A stretch of DNA of 11,540 nucleotides, from the NCBI GenBank assembly GCA_036636255.1, contig JAVWOV010000031.1:1-11540 (forward strand), in the 5' to 3' direction. This DNA is from CALVXC01 sp036636255. GTDB lineage: Bacteria; Bacillota_I; Bacilli_A; RF39; UBA660. Below the pieces are notes generated by a model. That model saw nothing but the letters and a program-made list of their open reading frames with translations, did not search any database and had not been told where the DNA came from. The position numbers and the translations under genes were made by a program. Shown here one piece after another: positions 6,026 to 11,540 of this stretch (its first letter is position 1; each line of letters opens with the position of its first letter).

Positions 6026-6827
6026 CAACTTCATCCTCCTCTTCTTCAATTAAAATGTTTTTTCTTGGTGTAAGTTCATTTATAAGCATTAATTTAACTT
6101 CATCTAAGGTCAGATTATAATGTAGTTCCCCTCCTACGGCAATTGATAATCGCCCTGTTTCCTCAGAAACAACAAGCGCTAAACAATCATTTTCTTCAGA
6201 AATCCCCAAAGCAGCTCGATGTCTAGTGCCTAAACGTTTGCTAATTCTTAAATTGTCACTAGTTGGGAATACAGCACCTGCACTAGTTATTTTGTCTCCT
6301 TGAATAATAACTCCTCCGTCATGCAATGGATTATTCGGAAAGAAGATTGAAATTAATAAGTCGCTAGATATATCAGCATATATTTTTTTTGATTTTTCGA
6401 TATAATCATTTAAACTATTATCTCTTTCAATAATAATTAAAGCTCCAATACGAGTCTTTTTTAAATAGTCCATACATTGAATTATTTCATATATCACTTT
6501 TTCTCTTTCATCGACTGTTAAAATTTTATGACGTCCTAACAATTGACTTCGACCAATTTGTTCCAAAACATTTCGTATTTCCGGTTGAAAAATTATAATA
6601 AGTGCTAAAGGGCCCCACATGATTACATAATCTAATATATACCCAATTGTCACTAATTCCAAAAAATAACTAATTACTTTTAAGGCAATTATAAATAAAA
6701 TTCCTTTAAATAATAGAGCCATTTTAACGTTTTTTCTTAAACTTTTTAAAATATAATAAAAAACCAACCAAACTAATAATACATCAATCAATTTCTTTAT
6801 TAAAATTATTATTGAATCTATTGTCAT
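6000..6827 (-). CDS. cdaA: diadenylate cyclase CdaA (DacA)
   Basis: This enzyme makes c-di-AMP from two ATP. The 275-aa protein has three N-terminal transmembrane segments (about 5-27, 37-57, 62-80), a short linker and the DAC (DisA_N) domain (about 105-250). Both signature motifs are intact: D170-G171-G172 in LHDGGVII and G200-T-R-H-R-A in RLGTRHRAALG, followed by the conserved ISEENDCLALVVSEETG stretch. Length is normal. The C-terminus is a very acidic tail (EEEEDEVDEKNAEDD) whose codons also contain the cdaR Shine-Dalgarno. The ATG at 6827 follows GGAGGA (6-nt spacing), with a promoter at 6855-6883. c-di-AMP in this phylum controls potassium and osmolyte uptake and wall homeostasis. CdaA-CdaR pairing is confirmed by the downstream cdaR. 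Confidence 0.97.
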   Translation of the reverse strand: MTIDSIIILIKKLIDVLLVWLVFYYILKSLRKNVKMALLFKGILFIIALKVISYFLELVTIGYILDYVIMWGPLALIIIFQPEIRNVLEQIGRSQLLGRHKILTVDEREKVIYEIIQCMDYLKKTRIGALIIIERDNSLNDYIEKSKKIYADISSDLLISIFFPNNPLHDGGVIIQGDKITSAGAVFPTSDNLRISKRLGTRHRAALGISEENDCLALVVSEETGRLSIAVGGELHYNLTLDEVKLMLINELTPRKNILIEEEEDEVDEKNAEDD

Positions 6828-6854
6828 AACATTCCTCCATATATCTTTAAATTA

Positions 6855-6883
6855 ATTATATCATACAACCTATCGTTTTTAAA
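6855..6883 (-). promoter_or_regulatory. cdaA-cdaR promoter
   Basis: On the minus strand TTTAAA (6878-6883), 17 bp, TATAAT (6855-6860) with extended TG (6862-6863). The start would be near 6848, giving a leader of about 20 nt before the ATG at 6827. Upstream (6891-6922) an imperfect AATGATAT inverted repeat is visible but may be chance in this AT-rich stretch. Confidence 0.6.
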
Positions 6884-6940
6884 ACATAATAATGATATAT
6901 GTTTTTAAATTTACATATCATTTTCATATTAACATATAAA

Positions 6941-7008
6941 AACCGTTAATTAAAATAAACTGATAAAAAGTTTTTTTCTTTCTATCATTCGTTTCAACCA
7001 TAACGGTT
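6941..7008 (-). terminator. nested hairpin terminator of the large right-hand operon
   Basis: AACCGTTA (6941-6948) and TAACGGTT (7001-7008) form an outer 8-bp stem with four G-C pairs. Inside it GATAAAAAG (6962-6970) pairs with CTTTCTATC (6978-6986; one mismatch in DNA, G-U in the minus-strand RNA) around a loop of seven identical bases. On the minus strand the outer stem is followed by TTTATATG. It begins 5 bp after the stop of the gene at 7013 and lies before the cdaA promoter, so it should separate the two units. Confidence 0.5.
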
Positions 7009-7012
7009 ATAT

Positions 7013-7915
7013 TTAAAAATTCCAAACATCTTTGTCATCAATATTTTTTTTGTTTCGTTCTAAACGTAACGACTCAATATCGGGTAATTTAATATCAATA
7101 TCGTTAAAGCCATCTTTATCATCGATATTTTTTAAATGTTTTTCATCAATATTAGTTTCAAATATAATTTTGTTTAATTCGTTCTTAATATCATCTAAAT
7201 TTCTCGTTTGTTCTAAAGTTTCTGGGCTGACATATTCTATAATTTTGTTTTCGTCGGTTGTTGGTGATATATCATTTTGTAATTGTTGTTTCATAACATT
7301 ACTTTCATTGTTATCTTTTGCGTCTATCATTTTTTCTTTTTGTGGTAAAATGTGATTATTATTGCTTAATTCATCACTATCCATATTTTTAGATTTTATA
7401 ATTTTTTCAGTTTCAGTTACTGATAAATTGTTATCAATATTAATCATATCGTTGGTACTTTTTTCAGTCTTTTCCTTTTCGTAGTTATTATTTGTAACCA
7501 TTCGATTTTCTTCTTGTAATAAACCGTGATTATTATTTAATTCGTCATTATCTGCGTTTTTTGTTTTTATAATTTCGTCAGTTTTTGGTATTAAGTTATC
7601 ATTCTTATTATTATCTATTTCATTGGTATTACTTTCTTCAATGAACTCACTAACCATTGATTCTTCGGCTGTTTCAACTTTCCCCACTAAATCGTCATTT
7701 TTTTCAACAAATTTAGCGTTTTGATTATTATCTTTAATAGGTAATTCTTCGGTAGTTTTTAAATTGGCGCTATCTTTCTTTACTAATTTGGGATTTTCAT
7801 TTTTTAATAAATTGTTTTTTTCTGCAAAATAACCTATTAATGCTAAAATAGCAATTCCCCCGCCTGTTATAAACCACCCATAATGTTCTACTACAAAATT
7901 GATTATAATTTCCAT
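7013..7915 (-). CDS. membrane-anchored low-complexity acidic/Asn-rich protein with internal repeat
   Basis: This 300-aa protein belongs to no family I can name. It has an N-terminal membrane segment (about residues 11-30, WFITGGGIAILALIGYF) and then about 270 residues rich in Asn, Asp, Glu and Lys with no hydrophobic core, probably disordered and cytoplasmic or surface-exposed. Two copies of a 36-residue unit (DNA 7496-7603 and 7325-7432) share EIIK(T/S)KN, D(N/S)DEL and NNNH. NIDDKD occurs twice near the end, and the protein finishes DDKDVWNF. I have an impression of similar short anchored proteins ending in a DD-W-x-F-like motif in related gut bacteria; this is unverified. The ATG at 7915 is chosen because GGAG (7923-7926) lies 7 nt upstream; a GTG at 7921 is only 1 nt from it. 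It lies 54 bp after trmL as the last gene of the operon. Confidence 0.7.
   Translation of the reverse strand: MEIIINFVVEHYGWFITGGGIAILALIGYFAEKNNLLKNENPKLVKKDSANLKTTEELPIKDNNQNAKFVEKNDDLVGKVETAEESMVSEFIEESNTNEIDNNKNDNLIPKTDEIIKTKNADNDELNNNHGLLQEENRMVTNNNYEKEKTEKSTNDMINIDNNLSVTETEKIIKSKNMDSDELSNNNHILPQKEKMIDAKDNNESNVMKQQLQNDISPTTDENKIIEYVSPETLEQTRNLDDIKNELNKIIFETNIDEKHLKNIDDKDGFNDIDIKLPDIESLRLERNKKNIDDKDVWNF
7325..7603 (-). repeat. two-copy internal coding repeat
   Basis: 7496-7603 and 7325-7432 encode diverged copies of a 36-residue unit, offset by 57 codons. Shared pieces in order: N-L, E-IIK-KN, D-DEL, NNH, then a charged stretch ending in MV or MI. DNA similarity is also visible (both plus-strand copies begin TGATTATTATT). 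It looks like a duplication that has since diverged. Confidence 0.6.
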
Positions 7916-7969
7916 AAACACGCTCCATTCTTCATCTTTCTTAATATTACTAATTTTTTAATTTAATAA

Positions 7970-8476
7970 TTATTTATTTAAATAATCTATTCCTTTAAAA
8001 GGTTCCGTAAATAGCAAATTATGATAATTTTGTTGTCGTAAAGCTTCATATACTACAATAGCCACTGTATTTGAGAGATTTAAGGCTCTTATATTATCAT
8101 TCATGGGAATTCTTAAACAATGGCTTAAATCATTCTTTAAAATATTTTTAGGAATACCGGTACTTTCTTTACCAAATATAAAGAAAATATTTTTCCTTGT
8201 ATTACTATAGTCAAAAGAAGTATGTGGTTTTTTACCATAGCGTGTAAAATAATAATAATCACCTTTATTATTTTTAATAAAATCTTCAAAATTTTCATAA
8301 ACAGTATACTTGCAATGTTTAATATAATTAACTCCAGCTCGTTTAAGATGTCCTTCATCTAAGGAAAATCCTAGTGGTTTTATTAAGTGTAATCTAACAT
8401 CAGTTCCTGCACAAGTTCTCATAATATTACCAGTATTTTGTGGTATTTCTGGTTCATATAATACTACATTTAGCAT
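7970..8476 (-). CDS. trmL: tRNA (cytidine/uridine-34 2'-O)-methyltransferase TrmL
   Basis: This SPOUT-class enzyme methylates the ribose at wobble position 34 of tRNA-Leu isoacceptors using S-adenosylmethionine. The 168-aa protein is the expected minimal length and carries all SPOUT motifs: EIPQNTGNIMRTCA (N14, R20), FIFGKESTGIP (E104) and the knot-closing IPMNDNIRALNLSNTVAIV (near 123-141). It should act as a cytoplasmic homodimer. Its ATG at 8476 overlaps the stop of the preceding gene by one base (TAATG), with AGGA 10 nt upstream. In the same operon QueG completes another position-34 modification (queuosine), so the cluster has a decoding theme. Confidence 0.95.
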   Translation of the reverse strand: MLNVVLYEPEIPQNTGNIMRTCAGTDVRLHLIKPLGFSLDEGHLKRAGVNYIKHCKYTVYENFEDFIKNNKGDYYYFTRYGKKPHTSFDYSNTRKNIFFIFGKESTGIPKNILKNDLSHCLRIPMNDNIRALNLSNTVAIVVYEALRQQNYHNLLFTEPFKGIDYLNK

Positions 8477-9000
8477 TAATCAATTATCCTATACACTGCA
8501 AAAAAATTTTTTACATGTTCGATTTTGGCGTTTTCTGAATTTTTATGTAAAATAGCCTTTACTTTCCCATTTTCAAAAACAATAAAATTTATACCCTTAC
8601 TAATTTCTATATTATCTATTTTTTTATTTTCTACAATTAAGTTGTTAATTTCGGTTGCGAGATTATCATTATAAATTTGAGCTGTATCTAAATATACCAT
8701 TTGATTATTTAATTCCTCATCAAGTACAAATTTTTTTAAATGTTTTTCGAATAGTTTAATCTGATTATCTTTACTTGAAGCAATATAAATAATAGAATTA
8801 GGATTTTCAAGTGTATAATTAGGTAATTCTTGTTTATTAACAGTTGCTAATAACTCCGCCATAATAGAATTATTTTGATAATATTCTTGTCTTGTTTCAT
8901 ACCACATACTCAAATAAAACACTAAAATTATCGTTAAAATACAAATAATTGCATAAGTAATATAATTTTTTGATTTAATTACTTTAATATCAGTTTTCAT
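8476..9000 (-). CDS. membrane-anchored thioredoxin-fold-like protein, no CxxC
   Basis: I cannot name this 174-aa protein. It has a short basic N-terminus, one transmembrane segment (about 13-33, TYAIICILTIILVFYLS), a helical stretch, then a domain of about 110 residues resembling a thioredoxin fold: strand SIIYIAS (69-75), helix KLFEKHLKKF, strand NQMVYLDTA (99-107), a long helical part, strand INFIVFENGKVKAI (137-150) and a last helix. The CxxC position reads SSKDNQI and the cis-proline position Gly-Ile. The only cysteine (C20) lies in the membrane segment, so redox catalysis is very unlikely. It follows queG by 32 bp and overlaps trmL by one base. The Shine-Dalgarno is modest (AGTGG, 7 nt). 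Sequence resemblance to the protein at 2380-2964 is limited to this general design. Confidence 0.7.
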   Translation of the reverse strand: MKTDIKVIKSKNYITYAIICILTIILVFYLSMWYETRQEYYQNNSIMAELLATVNKQELPNYTLENPNSIIYIASSKDNQIKLFEKHLKKFVLDEELNNQMVYLDTAQIYNDNLATEINNLIVENKKIDNIEISKGINFIVFENGKVKAILHKNSENAKIEHVKNFFAVYRIID

Positions 9001-9032
9001 TAAATAACCACTTCCATCCTATAACCATTTTA

Positions 9033-9959
9033 TCACATACTATGGTTATTATCAATTTTTTCGTGATAAATTTTTATATTTCTTTCGACAATTTTCTTAC
9101 CTCGCCAACTTCCTGACAACTGACCATATTTTTCCTTAAATTGTCTATTGCTCATTTTTCCAAATTTGTTAATATCAATAAATTCTATTCCACTTGGTTT
9201 AAATTCATGATATCCTTTCTTAATTTTAATATTGAACGGGCAACTACGTAAACACATATCACAGCCATATATACAATTACTAAAACTTTCAATTTCCCTT
9301 GCCGTTAATTCGCCTTTTTTTTGAGTAAGATATGATAAACATTTAGTGCTATCCACTCCATTTTTTTGAATCGCCTTGGTAGGGCAATTATTTACACATC
9401 TTTCGCATAAACCACATTCATTAATAATTGGATTATCTGATTCGATATCTAAATTTGTTAAAATACTTCCAATAAAAATATATGATCCATACTTTTTATT
9501 AATAATTAATCCGTTTTTACCAAAAAAGCCAATACCCCCTTTATAAGCAAAATAACGATCATCCACTGCCTTAGTATCCACACATTTAACATATTCAAAT
9601 TCAAAACCACAATTAGATTGTTTAATAAATTCCACTAATTTGTCTAATTTTTCATTTAACACTGCATGATAATCTCTACCCCAAGAACTAGACGAAAAAT
9701 AAACAGTATTTTTTTTAATGTTTTCCAACTGCTCACAAGTTTTATAATAAGGAAGTGCGATAGTAATAATAGTATTGATACTACTTAATAATTTTTTAGG
9801 ATTATTAACAACATCTATAGTGAAATTTAATGGAGTAGTATAATTTAGTTGCTTTTTTTGACTATGTTTTTTTCTCAGTGTTTCATCATCACAATATTTA
9901 GAAAATCCTATCATTTCGATATTCAAAGTTTTAGCAAATTCAATAATATTTTGTTTCAT
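9033..9959 (-). CDS. queG: epoxyqueuosine reductase QueG, short form
   Basis: QueG performs the last step of queuosine synthesis, reducing epoxyqueuosine to queuosine at tRNA position 34 with cobalamin and two [4Fe-4S] clusters. The 308-aa protein shows the cobalamin/catalytic region VDTKAVDDRYFAYKGGIGFF with GKN (D128 is the likely general acid) and eight cluster cysteines in two CxxCxxCxxxCP-like blocks: C182, C185, C188, C192 and C229, C233, C236, C240, plus C207. The SWRG end matches short QueG proteins that lack the C-terminal HEAT-like repeats of E. coli QueG (about 380 aa). The stop is TGA followed at once by TAA. The ATG at 9959 has no visible Shine-Dalgarno in the 14-bp AT-only gap after the AAA+ gene, so translation may depend on coupling. 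The other queuosine genes are not in the window. Confidence 0.93.
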   Translation of the reverse strand: MKQNIIEFAKTLNIEMIGFSKYCDDETLRKKHSQKKQLNYTTPLNFTIDVVNNPKKLLSSINTIITIALPYYKTCEQLENIKKNTVYFSSSSWGRDYHAVLNEKLDKLVEFIKQSNCGFEFEYVKCVDTKAVDDRYFAYKGGIGFFGKNGLIINKKYGSYIFIGSILTNLDIESDNPIINECGLCERCVNNCPTKAIQKNGVDSTKCLSYLTQKKGELTAREIESFSNCIYGCDMCLRSCPFNIKIKKGYHEFKPSGIEFIDINKFGKMSNRQFKEKYGQLSGSWRGKKIVERNIKIYHEKIDNNHSM

Positions 9960-9973
9960 AAAATAATAAATAA

Positions 9974-10987
9974 CTACATATAGTCGTCATTATCCAATTG
10001 AATCTCTTCTATTGTTACAATTGGCAAGTTAATGTTTTCTGCTATGCAAATATCTTTGAATTTTTCGCGAAATAAAGTTAATTCCTTAATTATACTATCA
10101 GGGTAAATTCGTTTGCTTGTTTTAATAGCGTTATAAACATCTTCTATTTCTACTTCTTTTTTATTTTGAAATAATGCTTGTGAAAAGCTTTGCGCTAACA
10201 CTGACAAAGCAACATCTGGATACATTGCCGACAATCCATATACTCTTTTAAACTCTGAAGTGGCTGAAACAATTGCTTCTACTAACATCTGAACAATATA
10301 ATTATTATATTTGAATTTTGCCCCAGTTTTTTGTTCTATTTTTGGCAAGGAACCTATTAATATTTTTACTGTTGTTTTTTCGTCCGGCTCCATAACATCA
10401 ATACGATCAAATCTTCTTAAAAAAGCTCTATCGCGAATAATATATGTTTCATATTCATTAGTAGTAGTAGCTCCAATCGCTTTCACGTCGCCGCGGTCTA
10501 GACCGGGTTTTAAAATATTAGCTAAATCCATCGGGTTTCCATCATTTTTTCCCATTAAGGTATGAATTTCATCAATAAAAATAATGGTTTTTTGGGTTTT
10601 TTTTAACTCTTGAACTAATAAATTTATCACCATTTCTTCTTTGCCTTTAATTAGTATTTTCCCAATTAATGATGATGAATTAAATTTAATAATACGATAA
10701 TTTTTTAAAACATCAGGTACATTACCGCGGATAATTAAATAGGCTAGTCCCTCCACTATAGCTGTTTTTCCGATACCTGGTTTACCAATTAACAAACCTG
10801 ATTTTTCTGGAGTTAATAAAACCATAATTAATTTTTTTATTTCTGATTCTCGAGCAATTGCCGGATTAGTAATATAAGTCCTGGCAGTCAAATCTTCACC
10901 ATAATTATTAAGAATACTCATATTCACATTAAAACAATCATTTGGTTCCGCATCCACATCAATTATTTCTATATCTTTATCATTCAT
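9974..10987 (-). CDS. stand-alone AAA+ ATPase resembling the D1 module of ClpA/ClpB/ClpC
   Basis: This 337-aa protein corresponds to a single Clp-type D1 ATPase module. In the numbering from the alternative ATG at 10990 one sees the lead-in LTARTYITNPAIARESEI (34-51), Walker A GKPGIGKT (69-76), Walker B IIFIDEIHTL (D140, E141), sensor-1 region AIGATTTNEY (171-180), arginine fingers R192-R193 in FLRRFD, and the lid with YPDVALSVLAQS (257-268). The N-terminal Clp repeat domain, middle domain, D2 ring and ClpP-docking loop are absent. The pore loop, KYRGEFEER in ClpB, reads ILIKGKEEM here and lacks the substrate-gripping aromatic residue. It may remodel or scaffold a partner rather than thread substrates (inference). 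GAGGTG (10993-10998) is 5 nt from the ATG at 10987 but 2 nt from that at 10990, hence the start; TGATG couples it to the upstream gene. Confidence 0.85.
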   Translation of the reverse strand: MNDKDIEIIDVDAEPNDCFNVNMSILNNYGEDLTARTYITNPAIARESEIKKLIMVLLTPEKSGLLIGKPGIGKTAIVEGLAYLIIRGNVPDVLKNYRIIKFNSSSLIGKILIKGKEEMVINLLVQELKKTQKTIIFIDEIHTLMGKNDGNPMDLANILKPGLDRGDVKAIGATTTNEYETYIIRDRAFLRRFDRIDVMEPDEKTTVKILIGSLPKIEQKTGAKFKYNNYIVQMLVEAIVSATSEFKRVYGLSAMYPDVALSVLAQSFSQALFQNKKEVEIEDVYNAIKTSKRIYPDSIIKELTLFREKFKDICIAENINLPIVTIEEIQLDNDDYM

Positions 10988-11406
10988 CATTTCACCTCTA
11001 TGTACTGATTATCAGCAAATTTAGCAATAACCTTATTATAATCTTGTGCTCCATTAATTCGATTATATGTAGATTTTTCTTTACCATTTTTTATAAAAAT
11101 GGTTGTGGGTGTTCCAGCAAAAGTAATATGTGCTTTAAATTTATTTTTTTGTGATTCGTTCATTTTAGAAATATCAATATATTTAACGTCTACATGATAT
11201 TTTTTTATAACTTGTTTCAATGTTTCTTTATATGCTACACAATGATTACATTCACTAGAACCAATAAACAAAATAAAACTTTCCCTATTTTTAATCATGT
11301 CTGAATATATTTCATAATCTATTTCTTCATAGGTTGTAGGCCTATTAAAACAGCCTGATATTAATAGAGAAAATAACACAACCGAAACAATTAATACTTT
11401 TTTCAT
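10987..11406 (-). CDS. thioredoxin-like lipoprotein with CNHC active site
   Basis: This 139-aa lipoprotein has a signal peptide with lipobox LISGC (Cys19) and a thioredoxin-fold domain. The active site C53-N-H-C56 follows the strand SFILFIGSSE. Further on come strand VKYIDIS (74-80), cis-proline P100 in FAGTPTTIFIKNG and a final helix. It should be a thiol-disulfide oxidoreductase on the outer membrane face. The CNHC dipeptide and short length resemble bacteriocin transport accessory-type thioredoxins, but no bacteriocin genes are here. It is the first gene after the promoter at 11436-11464. AAGGG lies 8 nt before the ATG at 11406. Its TGA stop overlaps the AAA+ start by one base. It is the only one of three thioredoxin-like proteins in the window that keeps the redox residues. 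Confidence 0.85.
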   Translation of the reverse strand: MKKVLIVSVVLFSLLISGCFNRPTTYEEIDYEIYSDMIKNRESFILFIGSSECNHCVAYKETLKQVIKKYHVDVKYIDISKMNESQKNKFKAHITFAGTPTTIFIKNGKEKSTYNRINGAQDYNKVIAKFADNQYIEVK

Positions 11407-11435
11407 CTTTACATCCCTTCCCTATTTGTAAACAT

Positions 11436-11464
11436 AATATATCATATTCAATAAATATTATCAA
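11436..11464 (-). promoter_or_regulatory. promoter of the six-gene right-hand operon
   Basis: On the minus strand TTGATA (11459-11464), 17 bp, TATATT (11436-11441) with an extended TG (11443-11444). The start near 11429 gives a leader of about 22 nt before the ATG at 11406. No other convincing promoter is seen down to 7013, so the six genes probably form one transcript. Confidence 0.65.
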
Positions 11465-11505
11465 CAAAAAAGATAATAAAAAAAAGAAACTCGAATGAAA
11501 AGTTA

Positions 11506-11536
11506 AATTGACCAGCAAAATAATGAATGGTCAATT
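11506..11536 (-). terminator. hairpin, probable terminator of the gene beyond the right edge
   Basis: AATTGACC (11506-11513) and GGTCAATT (11529-11536) form a perfect 8-bp stem with a 15-nt loop. On the minus strand it is followed by TAACTTTTC. It lies upstream of the operon promoter and probably ends transcription from outside the window. The large loop and interrupted T-run make this moderate. Confidence 0.45.
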
Positions 11537-11540
11537 AAGT

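Noticed and set aside
7032..7355. 107-codon plus-strand open frame, Ser/Phe rich.
   Set aside because: Antisense shadow of the low-complexity gene; composition follows from its Lys/Asn/Asp codons.
8137..8358. 73-codon minus-strand frame inside trmL.
   Set aside because: Out-of-frame shadow within an intact trmL.
9033..9038. TGA followed by TAA at the queG end as a sign that TGA encodes tryptophan.
   Set aside because: Trp codons in QueG, CdaA and CdaR are TGG, and the lipoprotein at 10987 ends with TGA at the overlap with the next gene. A standard code explains all.
10311..10565. 84-codon plus-strand frame in the AAA+ gene, and a similar one at 10942-11154.
   Set aside because: Both are antisense to well-supported coding sequence and have no independent support.

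Overview
The window is strongly AT-rich DNA from a low-GC Bacillota-type bacterium. The genetic code appears standard: tryptophan is TGG wherever I checked, and TAA, TAG and TGA all occur as stops. A minus-strand 16S rRNA gene starts at the left edge, with a Bacilli-style leader (boxA-like element, two TTGACT promoters). The protein set (CdaA/CdaR, YuzA-type DUF378, Ntdp, short QueG, TrmL, GerS/LolA-like lipoprotein) points to Bacilli or a related lineage with a streamlined genome. I think of uncultured RF39- or Erysipelotrichales-like gut lineages, but that is inference. I see no mobile element, CRISPR array, tRNA or phage gene.

Layout, left to right. Positions 1-53 are the 5' end of 16S rRNA. 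Positions 54-345 are its leader, promoters P2 and P1, and phased A-tracts. Then comes an Ntdp-type nucleotide phosphatase (424-960). Upstream of it are the S41 carboxy-terminal processing protease gene and, 19 bp before that, a gene for a membrane-anchored thioredoxin-like protein without active-site cysteines (1122-2964). A 295-bp region holds their promoter and leader. Next is a LolA/GerS-like lipoprotein gene (3260-4261), divergent from yuzA, the only plus-strand gene (4377-4577). A strong double hairpin separates yuzA from the convergent cdaA-cdaR pair (4667-6827), which makes and regulates c-di-AMP. Positions 6828-7012 hold the cdaA promoter and the terminator of the next operon.

That operon starts at a good promoter (11436-11464) and reads right to left: thioredoxin-like CxxC lipoprotein, a stand-alone ClpA/ClpB D1-like AAA+ ATPase, QueG, a second cysteine-less membrane-anchored thioredoxin-like protein, TrmL, and a membrane-anchored low-complexity protein. 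Genes are packed tightly (TGATG and TAATG overlaps), which suggests translational coupling. QueG and TrmL both modify tRNA position 34, giving the operon a wobble-decoding theme. The membrane/extracytoplasmic members have no evident link to it.

Most of the window is housekeeping. The least-explained items are the AAA+ protein with a non-aromatic pore loop and no D2 domain, the two degenerate thioredoxin-fold membrane proteins, the repeat-containing low-complexity membrane protein, and an inverted repeat lying across the lipoprotein promoter.
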